Shown piece after piece: positions 36,222 through 45,850 of a stretch of 64,000 nt of DNA (position 1 is the first letter of the stretch; each line of letters opens with the position of its first letter). The stretch is taken from the NCBI GenBank assembly GCA_020831525.1, contig JAFIGH010000004.1, positions 43,700 through 107,699 of the forward strand, in the 5' to 3' direction. Both the position numbers and the translations under genes were made by a program. The notes under the pieces were generated by a model that was not told the origin of the DNA, searched no databases, and saw nothing but the letters and a program-made list of their open reading frames with translations. Origin of the DNA: Opitutales bacterium. Lineage in GTDB: Bacteria > Verrucomicrobiota > Verrucomicrobiia > Opitutales > Oceanipulchritudinaceae.

Positions 36222-37151
36222 TCAGCTGTGTTGTTGTGGGTTGTTGTCGTCGCGGAAGCGCACGATCGCACGGTCCGCATAGGAAAGGTCGATGTGGGCG
36301 ATACCGGTCTCCGCACGCTGTCGGGCGCTGCGCAAGACACCGTCGAGCCGCTCCAGCTGCAGGGCGAAGTGCGTCGGGTGGAGGACCGTCCGTTCGATGT
36401 GGCGCCCGTGGATGACGATGGAGTTGCCCGGCGCTCCCGGATCGCTCCGGTAGCGGCTCAGGTCGATCCACCGCCAGTCGGCGGCGATGTGCGGCGTCAT
36501 ATCCCGCGCAAGGTCGATCAATTCGGCGACGGCCCCGATTCCTTCCAGCGGCCGGTAACCGTCTTCCTCGCGCACAAGGCGCACCCCGGTGAGACCGGGC
36601 AGGCGGCGCAGCGTTTCGGTGGGATAGAGCGCGCCCTCGTAGACGGATCCGTCGCGCGCGACGAGCAGCGTCTGCCGCCCTCCGTCGGCACCGCGCACGA
36701 AGGCGCGCAGCACCGGCACATGCTCGCGCACGCGCACGTGCACAGTTCCCGGGAGTTCGACGGAGACCGAGGCTTCACGCACCTGGCCGAGCGACTCGAC
36801 ATCCCGCTTCATCGCATGGATATCGAGCTTGAAAATATCGGTGCCGACCGGCACCGGCGAGTGCCGGGAAAACCATTGACCGTTGAGCACGCCGTCCGAG
36901 TCGAAGACAATACGGGTAACGGGTTGCTCCCGCTCAAAGGGGCTCACCTGGCCGGACTGCGTCCAGATAAAATATGTGCCATACCCCACGCCCCCGAGGC
37001 CCACGGCGAGCCCGGCGGCGACCATCCCGGCGCGGGCGAGAATCACGTAGGCGCGGCGACGCGAGACCGGTGTTCGGGCACGGCGGTTCTTTTGCTGGAT
37101 TTCGCGCCAACTGCTGGGACGCGCGCCGGAGTCTTTGCGCTTTCTGGTCAT
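36222..37151 (-). CDS. ftsQ: Cell division protein FtsQ/DivIB
   Basis: A 309-residue bitopic protein: a basic cytoplasmic start (MTRKRKDSGARPSSW), one membrane helix (AGMVAAGLAVGLGGVGYGTYF), a POTRA domain (FKLDIHAMKRDVESLGQVREASVSVELPG region) and the FtsQ domain with VSVEL, VREHVPVL and ARDGSVYEG. It scaffolds FtsB/FtsL in the divisome. Its ATG overlaps the ddl stop by four bases (37148-37151); the 19-residue upstream extension is rejected on that ground. Confidence 0.9.
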   Translation of the reverse strand: MTRKRKDSGARPSSWREIQQKNRRARTPVSRRRAYVILARAGMVAAGLAVGLGGVGYGTYFIWTQSGQVSPFEREQPVTRIVFDSDGVLNGQWFSRHSPVPVGTDIFKLDIHAMKRDVESLGQVREASVSVELPGTVHVRVREHVPVLRAFVRGADGGRQTLLVARDGSVYEGALYPTETLRRLPGLTGVRLVREEDGYRPLEGIGAVAELIDLARDMTPHIAADWRWIDLSRYRSDPGAPGNSIVIHGRHIERTVLHPTHFALQLERLDGVLRSARQRAETGIAHIDLSYADRAIVRFRDDNNPQQHS

Positions 37152-38095
37152 GGCTGAACGGAATGGAGTGATTTGGAGGATGAAAAACGGGCGAAAGCGC
37201 CGGTGCACATGCGCTCAACGAGTTCTTCGAAAGCAAAGCCAAGACACGACGCGCTCTTCGGGAGGAGGCTCGTCGCCGTCATCCCGGGAATCGTATTGAT
37301 TTCGAGGAAAACGTGCGCTCCGTCGGGGCGCAGGATAAAATCGATGCGGGCGAAGTCGCGGCATCCACAGGCGGTGAACAGCTTCACGGCGTCGGCGCGC
37401 ACCGCCTCAGCCACAGAAGCGGGAATTTCCGCGGGATAACGGTAGGTTGTGCTGCCCGGCGTGTATTTGCGGGTGTAGTCGTAGACCCCGCCCGAAGGCA
37501 GGATTTCCACGACGCCGAGGGCCTCGCCGTCGAGCACGCCGACGGTGACGTCGTGTCCGCGCACCCGCGCTTCCACCATCCAATCCCCGGCACCAAGTTC
37601 ACGCAGGACGGCGCCGAGTTCACCGCTTCCCGACACGACGTGCAGCCCCACGCTGCTGCCTTCGGCGACCGGTTTGACGACCAACTCCCCGCCGAGCTGT
37701 TCGACGAGGGCAGAGGTGTCCGCTGCGTCGCCCGCTGTGACGACCGCCTCCGGAGCAACCGGCAAATCCACCCTCCGCGCCACCTCTTTCGCGGCCCGCT
37801 TGTCGATGCACAACCGGCTGCACGCGGCATCGCAACCGGCGTATGCAAAGCCCGCCGCCTCCAACTCCGCCTGCAGGACACCGTCCTCGCCGTAGGTCCC
37901 GTGAATGACCGGAAAAACGATGTCGGCGCTCGGATCGAGTCCGCCGGGCAGCAGCGCCTTCTCGAGGCAGACCAGTTCCACGGTGTGCTGCCTGCGCAGT
38001 GCCGTAGCGACTGCTTCCGCGGAAGCGAGAGAAACGTCCCGCTCCGCACCGGGGCCGCCCCCGAGGACGACGATTCGCTGTGGTTTTGTCGTCAT
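37148..38095 (-). CDS. ddl: D-alanine--D-alanine ligase
   Basis: A 315-residue ATP-grasp enzyme joining two D-Ala for the peptidoglycan stem. Marks: VLGGGPGAERDVSLASAEAV, FPVIHGTYGEDGVLQAELE with the Glu/His of the N-domain, VKPVAEGSSVGLHVV as the ATP-grasp loop, and FLEINTIPGMTATSLLPKSA at the active site. It overlaps murG by four bases upstream and ftsQ by four downstream. In many relatives murC and murB precede ddl; here murG does. Confidence 0.96.
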   Translation of the reverse strand: MTTKPQRIVVLGGGPGAERDVSLASAEAVATALRRQHTVELVCLEKALLPGGLDPSADIVFPVIHGTYGEDGVLQAELEAAGFAYAGCDAACSRLCIDKRAAKEVARRVDLPVAPEAVVTAGDAADTSALVEQLGGELVVKPVAEGSSVGLHVVSGSGELGAVLRELGAGDWMVEARVRGHDVTVGVLDGEALGVVEILPSGGVYDYTRKYTPGSTTYRYPAEIPASVAEAVRADAVKLFTACGCRDFARIDFILRPDGAHVFLEINTIPGMTATSLLPKSASCLGFAFEELVERMCTGAFARFSSSKSLHSVQP

Positions 38096-39237
38096 GGCGT
38101 GGATACCGTTTCACCCTCGGCCTCGGCGAGGATAGAGGTGCGGGGCGAGTCATCAGCGAGCCGCCGCTCGATGTCGTCGGCGATGGCGGCGGCTTCGTTA
38201 CCGCGGTTGAGGGCACGGAGGTTTTCGCGCAGGCGCGCGAGCATCCAGTCGTTGAAAATCAGGTCGAGGACTTCAGTCCGCAGTTCGGCGAGGCGCGACT
38301 GCTCGACCACGACACACGCGCCGCGCCGTTCCATATAGGCGGCGTTTTCCTGTTGGTGCTTGTCGGCTGAATACGGAAAGGGGACAAGGACCGCGGGCGC
38401 GAGGCACTCGACGAGTTCCGCGATGCTTCCGGCGCCGGCCCGCGAGACAACCAAATCGGCAGCGGAGAGGACCTCCCCCATGTTGTCCGCGAAGGAAACA
38501 AACCAGACTCGGACTTCTTTACCCTCGCCGTCGCGGCGAACCTCAAACAAATCCTCGCCCTTGCCGATACCTGTGATGCAATACACGTTCACGCCCTCCG
38601 CAACAAGGTCGTCGAGGTTGGAATCGAGCCATTTGTTAAGGGCGAGCGCCCCTTGGCTACCGCCGAAGACGACAAGGAGTTTGGCGTGGGGAGGAAGCCC
38701 GAAGCGCGGACACACCTCCTCTTTGGGAATATGAAAAACATCCTTGCGGACGGGAAAGCCGAGGTGCCGCGCGCCAAGGCGTCCGATCGAACGCAGCTTG
38801 ATCCCGTGCGGGAGATACACCCGCTCCGCAAACCGCGAGAGAAAGCGGATGGCTTTGCCCGGGCGGCGGTTCGCCTCGTGCAGGAAGATGGGGATGTCGC
38901 GCAGAAACGCGGCGAGGACGAACGACGTTGCGAGGAAACCGCCGAACGCGAGGACCGCGTCGGGTCGGCGCTCGCGGTAGATCGTGTATGCCTGGACGAA
39001 GCTGCGCGCGACTCCCGCGAAGAAGTTCATGAACCCGAGGGGACGGAACGAAAACGGCGCACCCGCCGCGCGGATGACGGGAAAGTCCGCGTATTGGCGG
39101 CAGAGGCGGCTGTCGACCTCCTTGCGGCTAAGGACGAGGCGGCACTCATGCCCGCGGCCGACGAGTTCCTGCGCCATGGCGATGCCGGGGGCGAGGTGCC
39201 CGCCCGTTCCGCCGCATATGATAACAATCCTCGCCAT
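38092..39237 (-). CDS. murG: MurG, lipid II synthase
   Basis: A 381-residue GT-B glycosyltransferase adding GlcNAc to lipid I on the inner face of the membrane. GGTGGHLAPGIAMAQEL is the N-terminal G-loop, FGGFLATSFVLAA the membrane-facing segment, and VVFGGSQGALALNKWLDS with VVSRAGAGSIAELVE the UDP-GlcNAc site. A 25-residue tail after RRLADD is extra. It lies four bases after ftsW and overlaps ddl. Confidence 0.96.
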   Translation of the reverse strand: MARIVIICGGTGGHLAPGIAMAQELVGRGHECRLVLSRKEVDSRLCRQYADFPVIRAAGAPFSFRPLGFMNFFAGVARSFVQAYTIYRERRPDAVLAFGGFLATSFVLAAFLRDIPIFLHEANRRPGKAIRFLSRFAERVYLPHGIKLRSIGRLGARHLGFPVRKDVFHIPKEEVCPRFGLPPHAKLLVVFGGSQGALALNKWLDSNLDDLVAEGVNVYCITGIGKGEDLFEVRRDGEGKEVRVWFVSFADNMGEVLSAADLVVSRAGAGSIAELVECLAPAVLVPFPYSADKHQQENAAYMERRGACVVVEQSRLAELRTEVLDLIFNDWMLARLRENLRALNRGNEAAAIADDIERRLADDSPRTSILAEAEGETVSTP

Positions 39238-39241
39238 GACC

Positions 39242-40402
39242 TCAATGACTCCTCCTCTCCCGCGCGCGGGATCCGGGTTTGCGGTCCCACTCGTCGAAGC
39301 AGTTCACGAGAAGACCGGCGAAAAAAAACATCGTGACGAGGTTTGAGCCGCCGTAGCTCACAAACGGAAGCGAAATGCCTTTTGTCGGCAGGATGCCGGT
39401 GGCGACGCCCATGTTGATGAGCGCCTGCAAAACAATGAAAAGCATCGCCCCGACCGCGATAAGGAAGAGGTAGAGACTCTGCGCGGAGCGCATCCGCCAC
39501 ACGGCGATAAGAAAGATGCAAAGAAACGCCCCCGCGATGGACATCGTGGCGATGAGACCGAGTTCCTCGCCGATAATCGGAAAGATGAAGTCGGTGTGGG
39601 CCTCCGGCAGAAAAGCCATTTGCTGGCGGCCCTGCCCGAGCCCACGGCCGGCCGTTCCCCCGCTGCCAAAGGCGAGGAGCGCCTGCCAGAGCTGATACGC
39701 GCCGTCCTGCCGGTTGGCGTCAATATCGAGAAACGCGGTGATGCGCCGGAAGCGCACGGGGTCGTAGACAACGGCCACCGCGAATAAAGTCGCCCCGAAG
39801 AGGCCGGTGGGTATCAGAAAACGCATTCGCCCGCCGGCCAAAAACAGCATCGTCACTCCCACGACAGCGCAAAGCGCGGCCGTGCCGTAGTCGGGCTGGA
39901 ATATAATGAGCCCGAAGCAGACCGCGACAACCGCCACCGGGACGATAAAGCCCCGCAGGAACTCACCCATGCGGCGCTGTTCCGCCGCAAGGTAGTGCGC
40001 CAGAACAAAGACCAGCGCCACCTTCGCAATCTCCGAGACCTGGAGGTTGACATACCCGAGGTTGATCCAGCGGCGGGCACCGTTGACCATCTGCCCGATG
40101 CCCGGAATGAGGACGAGGATCAACGCGGCGACAGCGGCAAGACCAATCACCCACACGAGCTTTCGCATCGCGTGAAGGTTGATGCGGGCGCCGACAAAAA
40201 ACGCGGTCAATCCAAGGACGAACCATTGCGCCTGCCGGATGACGTATGCCGTCTCGTTTGTATGGGCACGCCCGATACTATAGAGGACGAGAAACCCAAG
40301 TGCGCTCAAGCCGAGAACCAAGAACCCGATGGAAAGCGTGGAAAACCGGGCCCGGAACGTCGACTGTGTGGTGGAGTTAAGCGCTTGGGTAGCTGTTGAC
40401 AT
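39242..40402 (-). CDS. ftsW: FtsW, SEDS peptidoglycan polymerase
   Basis: A 386-residue SEDS protein with about ten membrane helices, polymerising lipid II during septation with FtsI. Conserved words: GARRWINLGYVNLQVSEIAK, FQPDYGTAALC with the catalytic aspartate region, AYQLWQALLAFGSGGTAGRG, PEAHTDFIFPIIGEELGL, and PTKGISLPFVSYGGSNL. The first 25 residues are a polar serine/threonine-rich tail. It sits 23 bp after the LysM gene and directly before murG. Confidence 0.96.
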   Translation of the reverse strand: MSTATQALNSTTQSTFRARFSTLSIGFLVLGLSALGFLVLYSIGRAHTNETAYVIRQAQWFVLGLTAFFVGARINLHAMRKLVWVIGLAAVAALILVLIPGIGQMVNGARRWINLGYVNLQVSEIAKVALVFVLAHYLAAEQRRMGEFLRGFIVPVAVVAVCFGLIIFQPDYGTAALCAVVGVTMLFLAGGRMRFLIPTGLFGATLFAVAVVYDPVRFRRITAFLDIDANRQDGAYQLWQALLAFGSGGTAGRGLGQGRQQMAFLPEAHTDFIFPIIGEELGLIATMSIAGAFLCIFLIAVWRMRSAQSLYLFLIAVGAMLFIVLQALINMGVATGILPTKGISLPFVSYGGSNLVTMFFFAGLLVNCFDEWDRKPGSRARERRSH

Positions 40403-40425
40403 ACTTTACGGCATCGTCGCGGGGA

Positions 40426-41622
40426 TCAGTTTCCGTTATTCCCTCCGTCGGCGTCCTCGACTTCGACATAGCGCAGGTCGTCGTCATCGAGCGACTCGAG
40501 GTCATCAAGAGTCATGGCGCGGCGACCGGCGGGCTGCTGGTCGATGATGGCCGGTTGGCCGGGGCGCTCGCGCAACGGGATGGCTGCGGGCGTCTCGCGC
40601 GGGCGCTCCGCGCGCGGCTCGGGAGCGGGCGCGGGCGCGCGCACTTGGGCGGTGCGGGCCGGCGCGGTGCCGCCGCCGGGAATAACCAGCTCGCGCCCGA
40701 CGAAGAGCCGGCGCGGATCGGAGATGTTGTTTGCGCGCATCAGCTCATCCGGTTCGACGCCGAAGCGGCGGGCGATAGTGATGGGCGTGTCGCCGGAGCG
40801 GACCGTATAGGTGTTGCCGTTGGATGGCGCCGGAGACGACCCGGACTCGCGGACGTTCTCACGCGGGGCGTCTCCGCCTGAGACGCGCGGGATACGGAGC
40901 GTCTGCCCGACGCGGATGGTGTCGGAGGTGAGGTTGTTCAGGCGCCGGATTTCCGCGACGGTGACGTCGTGGCGGTTCGCGATGCGGGTGAGGTTGTCGC
41001 CTGCCACGACTGTGTAGGTCTGCGTATCGGCGTCGCGGGAGACCGGATCCGCAGGAGCGTCCGCGCCGCTGCCGGAGGCGGGTACGCGGAGTTCCTGGCC
41101 GGCGTAGATTGTGGCGTTGCGCGAGAGGTTGTTCGCGGAGAGAAGTTCGTCGAGCGAGACACCTTCGCGGCGGGCGATGGCGGAGAGCGTGTCGCCGCGC
41201 TGCACAGTGTAGGTCCTGGTCTGCGCCGGGGCGGCGTCTTCGCGGCGCTCCGCCCTTTCCTCGTCGTCAAACGAGTCCACGACCGGGCGCAGGCGTCCGG
41301 ACCCGGCAGTCTCCGTCGTGTCCGTGCGGCGTTCCTGCGTGCGGGATGCCGGACGCGACGGCGAGGAGCGGCCCTCGCCCGGCTCAAGGCCGGCGTTGAA
41401 GGCGCTGTCGAGATCCCGGCGCTCCGTGCGCGCCGCAGTCGACGGACGGCTCGGCTCGGAACCGCGCCTCGCGGCCGCGGTCGTCGTTTGCGGCTCGGTT
41501 TCCGTCATGGACGGATCGGGCGCGCTGCGAGGCTGCGACTGGCAGCCCGGCTGGATAAGAAGGACACCCACGATCCCGAGGTGGATGAGGACCACAATTC
41601 CAAAAATTTGCGTGAGTTTCAT
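40426..41622 (-). CDS. Membrane-anchored protein with three LysM domains
   Basis: A 398-residue protein. The N-terminal hydrophobic segment (IFGIVVLIHLGIVGVLLI) ends in a cysteine (LIQPGCQS), not a canonical lipobox, so it may be a plain membrane anchor. A disordered stretch follows to about residue 145. Three LysM repeats come next: YTVQRGDTLSAIARREGVSL, YTVVAGDNLTRIANRHDVTV and YTVRSGDTPITIARRFGVEP, each ending in a V/L-P or IP strand. A proline-rich and acidic tail follows. LysM binds peptidoglycan glycan strands, so a periplasmic wall-binding role in division is likely. It occupies the slot between mraY and ftsW where murD usually lies. The ATG at 41622 was chosen for the leader. Confidence 0.88.
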   Translation of the reverse strand: MKLTQIFGIVVLIHLGIVGVLLIQPGCQSQPRSAPDPSMTETEPQTTTAAARRGSEPSRPSTAARTERRDLDSAFNAGLEPGEGRSSPSRPASRTQERRTDTTETAGSGRLRPVVDSFDDEERAERREDAAPAQTRTYTVQRGDTLSAIARREGVSLDELLSANNLSRNATIYAGQELRVPASGSGADAPADPVSRDADTQTYTVVAGDNLTRIANRHDVTVAEIRRLNNLTSDTIRVGQTLRIPRVSGGDAPRENVRESGSSPAPSNGNTYTVRSGDTPITIARRFGVEPDELMRANNISDPRRLFVGRELVIPGGGTAPARTAQVRAPAPAPEPRAERPRETPAAIPLRERPGQPAIIDQQPAGRRAMTLDDLESLDDDDLRYVEVEDADGGNNGN

Positions 41623-41839
41623 GATACTTGTGACGTTGAAGAATGAATGATAGTTGAAGATGCGGGCTTCCGTGCCGCGCCGGACCAAAAGGCCGCGCGC
41701 ACAGAATGAACGCCCCCATGGATTCCGACACTCCGGACGGCGGATACGCTCAATCCGCACGGGCGGAAAGTGCGTTTCGACCGGAAGCGCTCACCGCGGT
41801 CGCCTGCAACTCCGGGTGAAAGGACTGTGGCAACGGCAT

Positions 41840-42940
41840 TCATCGTAGTTTCAGCGTGGCGAGCCCGGCGATGGCGAAAATGAGTGAAAGTATCCAAAAC
41901 CGGATGACGACTTGCGTCTCCGCCCAGCCGCGGAGTTCGAAATGGTGGTGGATCGGCGCCATGCGGAAGATCCGTTTGCCGCGGAGTTTGAAGGAACCGA
42001 CCTGTAGAATCACCGATACCGCCTCGACGACGAACACACCGCCGATGATGACGAGGGTGAACGGCTGGAGCGTCATAAGAGCGATGATGCCGACAAGGCC
42101 GCCGAGCGCGAGCGAACCCGTGTCGCCCATGAACACCTCGGCGGGGTGCGCGTTGTGCCAGAGAAAGGCAAGGCAGGCGGCGCAGAGTATGGCGCAGAGG
42201 ACGGATAGCTCGCCGACACCCGGCATGTGCGGCAGGAAAAGGTAGTTGGCCCAGACGGCGTGGCTTGAGGCATAGGCGATGATACCGTAGGCCATGGCCA
42301 CTGTGAGGGTGCAGCCGATAGCGAGCCCGTCGACTCCGTCGGTGAGGTTGATCGCGTTGCTTGAGCCCGCGAGGACGAGGAAGAAGAAGACGAAAAGCGG
42401 CAGCAGTGGCAGACTCGCGATGACCGGCTCCTTGAGGAAGGGCAGCCAGATCTGCCGGATTAGATCCGCTGTGGCGGGGCTCTGCGTGAGCCAGAGAAGA
42501 GCGACGGCGGCGAGGACGGCCTGTCCGGCCAGTTTATACCGGCCGGGGAGACCGCCGCTGTGCCGCTTCGTCACCTTGAGGTAATCGTCGAGAAACCCGA
42601 TTACGGTGAGGCCCGTGTAGACGAAGAGAGCGACGAGGACAAAGGTGTTCCAGCGCGCCCATAGAAGCACGCTCACCGTCGTCGCGAAATAGATAATGAG
42701 ACCGCCCATTGTCGGCGTGCCCACCTTGCCGCTGTGCAGTTCAGCGAGCCGCCCCACCGTGCCGCTTCCGCGGAAGGTCTGCGCCGCCTTGAGAGCGCGC
42801 AGCCGGGCGATGATCCAGGGAGCCGCGACCATCCCGATAAAGAGCGCGGTCACCGCGCCGCCCACGGAACGGAAGGAAAGGAAACGGAAGAGGCGGAACG
42901 GCCCCCACCACTCCTCCAACTGGGCCAGCTCGACTAACAT
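41840..42940 (-). CDS. mraY: MraY, phospho-MurNAc-pentapeptide transferase
   Basis: A 366-residue enzyme with ten predicted membrane helices, forming lipid I from UDP-MurNAc-pentapeptide and undecaprenyl phosphate. Catalytic motifs: GFLDDYLKVTKRHSGGL (aspartate pair), SSNAINLTDGVDGLAIG, GDTGSLALGG, and APIHHHFELRGWAETQVVIR with the HHH motif. It overlaps murF by seven bases. A 217-bp gap to the LysM gene (41623-41839) holds no gene that I can support. Confidence 0.97.
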   Translation of the reverse strand: MLVELAQLEEWWGPFRLFRFLSFRSVGGAVTALFIGMVAAPWIIARLRALKAAQTFRGSGTVGRLAELHSGKVGTPTMGGLIIYFATTVSVLLWARWNTFVLVALFVYTGLTVIGFLDDYLKVTKRHSGGLPGRYKLAGQAVLAAVALLWLTQSPATADLIRQIWLPFLKEPVIASLPLLPLFVFFFLVLAGSSNAINLTDGVDGLAIGCTLTVAMAYGIIAYASSHAVWANYLFLPHMPGVGELSVLCAILCAACLAFLWHNAHPAEVFMGDTGSLALGGLVGIIALMTLQPFTLVIIGGVFVVEAVSVILQVGSFKLRGKRIFRMAPIHHHFELRGWAETQVVIRFWILSLIFAIAGLATLKLR

Positions 42941-44364
42941 GCGGCGCTCCCCCCTTCCTCCGGCAAGAGGGTTTCAAGCGCGTAGCGGCGGCTGCCTTTG
43001 AGAAACACGGGGCCTTCGGATGCGGCGACGGCCGGGGCGGCTTCCACCGCGTCCGCGAAGGTGCGCACCGCGGCATTGGAGGATTCCGCTGCGCGCCGCA
43101 CGCCCTGCGCATACCATTCGGCCTCCTCGCCCACGAAAAGGGCTACATCCTCGCCCGCGAGGCGGAGGAGCGAAGCGGTGTCCGCGTGCAGTCGGGCCGT
43201 GTCCGGCCCCAACTCACGCATTCCGCCCAGCACGAAACAACGCGGAGGCGTTGGAAAGAGCTTCTGGAAGTGCTCAAGGCTGTCGCGCATGGAAGAGGGG
43301 TTGGCGTTATAGCAATCGACGTAGTAGACGCGGTCATCGCGGCGCCGGACCTCGCCCCGGCCCTCCGACGGTGCCCAGAGCGCGGCGCGTTCCGCGAGCG
43401 GCCCGTGACCGACACCGAGCGCACGCGCCACAGTGAGGGCAAGCGCTACGTTCGACACCATGCCCTGCGAAAGCACAGGCAGGTCTACCGTCAAGGCCTC
43501 CGCGAAGGGCGGCTGCCGCATGGTCAGGCGGCAGCCGCCCCGGAGGTTCGCAGTGGAACCGTCGTCCGTCGTGGTCTGTGTAGCTTGTGTGCACTCTGCG
43601 GAATCAGGGCCGCCGGGCGGCTCTGGTTCCTCAAAAGAAACTGCGTAAATTCTCGCGCCTGCCTCGCGCAGCGCACGGAAGGGAGCAAAGCGCTCACATT
43701 CGGCGGGCCAGACAAAGAAAGCGCCCTCCCCCGCATACCGCGCCAGCGCCGCTTTCTCGCGCGCGACCGCCTCCAGTGATCCAAGGCGCTCGAGGTGAGC
43801 GGCACCGACCGTGGTTACAACAACCACATCCGGGGCGATCATCGAGCCCAGCTCGTCCATTTCGCCCCGGCGGTTGATGCCCGCTTCGACCACCGCAGCG
43901 CGGTGAACGCCTGCTTCGAGGCCGAGGAGCGTGAGAGGCACACCGAGGTGGTTATTGAGGTTTCCGGGCGTGCGGTGGGTGTGCTCCGACCCGAGGAGAC
44001 GGGCGAGCAATTCTTTCGTCGATGTCTTGCCGCAGCTTCCGGTCACACCGATCACCGGGCCTTTGAAGGTGCGCCGGTGTTCGCGGGCCATGGATTGGAG
44101 AGCGCGCACCGGAGCACGCACGACAAGCTGCGGCAAGGCCAGCTCCGGGCGCACGCGGTCGACCACGGCACCGGCCGCTCCCGCCGCCTCCGCCGCGCCG
44201 AGGAAGGTGTGTCCGTCGCGCCGCTCGGTGCGCACGGCTATAAACAACTCGTCCGGGCGCAGCGACCGTGTGTCGATGGAAAACCCGCGCACGGGCATCG
44301 ACGGAAGGTGGTTCCACCGCCCCCCGCACCACTGCGCAAGTATCTCCGGATCAAACAAAGGCAT
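42934..44364 (-). CDS. murF: MurF, UDP-MurNAc-tripeptide--D-Ala-D-Ala ligase
   Basis: A 476-residue Mur ligase adding D-Ala-D-Ala. P-loop GVTGSCGKTSTKELLA, then TPGNLNNHLGVPLTLL, VVEAGINRRGEMDELG, and YVDCYNANPSSMRDSLEHF near the C-terminal domain start. About 30 residues around 250-280 (GGPDSAECTQATQTTTDDGS) are a low-complexity insertion. It follows murE by one base and overlaps mraY. Confidence 0.95.
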   Translation of the reverse strand: MPLFDPEILAQWCGGRWNHLPSMPVRGFSIDTRSLRPDELFIAVRTERRDGHTFLGAAEAAGAAGAVVDRVRPELALPQLVVRAPVRALQSMAREHRRTFKGPVIGVTGSCGKTSTKELLARLLGSEHTHRTPGNLNNHLGVPLTLLGLEAGVHRAAVVEAGINRRGEMDELGSMIAPDVVVVTTVGAAHLERLGSLEAVAREKAALARYAGEGAFFVWPAECERFAPFRALREAGARIYAVSFEEPEPPGGPDSAECTQATQTTTDDGSTANLRGGCRLTMRQPPFAEALTVDLPVLSQGMVSNVALALTVARALGVGHGPLAERAALWAPSEGRGEVRRRDDRVYYVDCYNANPSSMRDSLEHFQKLFPTPPRCFVLGGMRELGPDTARLHADTASLLRLAGEDVALFVGEEAEWYAQGVRRAAESSNAAVRTFADAVEAAPAVAASEGPVFLKGSRRYALETLLPEEGGSAAC

Positions 44365-44365
44365 C

Positions 44366-45850
44366 TTACAGCTCCGTACCCATTTTTTTAGAAATCAGCT
44401 CACGTGCCACCGCCCGGTCGTCGAACGGCACGACTGAATCAGTGTATTCCTGGAAAGTCTCGTGCCCCTTGCCCGCGATAAGCACGATGTCGCCTGGTCC
44501 GGCGGCATCGAGCGCAAGGCTGATGGCGTGGCGGCGGTCATCAACAAAGCGCACGCCGTCGTCTGCCCGGAGACCGCCGCGCATATCCGCAAAGATCCCG
44601 TCGACAGTTTCGCTGCGCGGATTGTCGGTAGTCGCAAAGGCGAGATCCGAGCGGTCCGCGACGATACGCGCAATGCGCGGACGGCGGCTGCGGTCGCGGT
44701 CGCCACCGCATCCGAAGACCGTGATGACGCGGCTCTTTGCAAGGCGGCGGAGCATGTCGAGCGTCTTCGCGTAGGAACTCTCGGTGTGCGCGTAATCGAC
44801 GATCACGGAGTACGGCTGGCCAAGCTCGACGCGTTCGATACGCCCGCGCACGCCGTCGAAGTCGATGAGTTTCCCGAGGGCCTCGGTGAGACTCCCGCCC
44901 CGCACCCGCACCACGGCGAGGGCACAGAGAAGGTTGGTGACATTGAAATCTCCGAGGAGCGGCGAGAAGACGCGGATGTCATGCCCCCCACCGACGAGAC
45001 GGAAGCGCGTGCCGTCGGTCGCGCAGTCGATCTCTTCGGCGCGGAGGTCGGCCCCCTCCGCGGTGCCTACGCTGACGACCTCGCAGCGTCCGGCCAACTC
45101 GCCGTGCAGGCGGCGGCCCCATTCGTCGTCCGTGTTGATCACGGCTACGCGCGGCGTGGGACCGTTCTCCCCGTCGAAGATCCGCCGCAGCGTAGCGAAG
45201 TAATTCTCCATCGAGCCATGATAGTCGAGGTGCTCCGGGAAGAGACCGGTGAAAACAGCGACATCAAAGCCCAGCCCCTTCACCCGCGCTTGGTCGATCC
45301 CGTGGGAAGACACCTCCATGACCGCCTGGCGGCAGCCCGCTTCCGCCATCTGCGAGAAAAGCGCATAGAGGTCAACCGGCTCCGGAGTCGTACGGTAGGC
45401 TGGAAGCGTCCGCTTCCCGATGGCGTAGTGGATCGTCCCGAGGAGGCCGACCGGCTCCTCCATAGTATTGAGAAACTCGCGCACAAGGGTGGCCACGACG
45501 GTCTTTCCGCCGGACCCCGCCACACCGGTGAGGGCGAGCTTCTCCTGCGCCATACTGTAATAGCGGCGGGCCACCTCGACGAGGGCACCGCGGATCTCGG
45601 GCACGACAACAAGCGTCGTCTTGCGCGGCACCCACACGCGCTCCTCCGACACCACTGCGGCGGCCCCGCGCTGCACGGCCTCCTCGATATAAAAGCGTCC
45701 GTTCGTGCGACGTCCGGAAATCGCGAAAAACACCGCCCCGGGCGTCACCCGGCGGCTGTCTGTGCAAAGGCCGCGGACGACCGCGCGTGGATCGCCGTCG
45801 ATTCGCGCGCCCGGAACGCCGCCGAAGAGATCATCAAGGGTATGGGCCAT
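44366..45850 (-). CDS. murE: MurE, UDP-MurNAc-dipeptide--meso-DAP ligase
   Basis: A 494-residue Mur ligase adding the third stem residue. DNPRSE (FATTDNPRSE) is the motif that selects meso-diaminopimelate. Other marks are AISGRRTNGRFYIEEAV, EVSSHGIDQARVKGLGFDV, PEHLDYHGSMENYFATL and FGCGGDRDRSRRP. The ATP loop reads GVAGSGGKTVV where the family normally has GTNGKTTT, so Asn and a Thr are changed. The ATG at 45850 is used; the frame is open to a TTG at 45958 with no family resemblance. It is preceded by ftsI with 123 bp between. Confidence 0.93.
   Translation of the reverse strand: MAHTLDDLFGGVPGARIDGDPRAVVRGLCTDSRRVTPGAVFFAISGRRTNGRFYIEEAVQRGAAAVVSEERVWVPRKTTLVVVPEIRGALVEVARRYYSMAQEKLALTGVAGSGGKTVVATLVREFLNTMEEPVGLLGTIHYAIGKRTLPAYRTTPEPVDLYALFSQMAEAGCRQAVMEVSSHGIDQARVKGLGFDVAVFTGLFPEHLDYHGSMENYFATLRRIFDGENGPTPRVAVINTDDEWGRRLHGELAGRCEVVSVGTAEGADLRAEEIDCATDGTRFRLVGGGHDIRVFSPLLGDFNVTNLLCALAVVRVRGGSLTEALGKLIDFDGVRGRIERVELGQPYSVIVDYAHTESSYAKTLDMLRRLAKSRVITVFGCGGDRDRSRRPRIARIVADRSDLAFATTDNPRSETVDGIFADMRGGLRADDGVRFVDDRRHAISLALDAAGPGDIVLIAGKGHETFQEYTDSVVPFDDRAVARELISKKMGTEL

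Noticed and set aside
35154..37157. A plus-strand open frame of about 670 codons opposite ftsA and ftsQ
   Set aside because: Shadow of the division genes, no domains.
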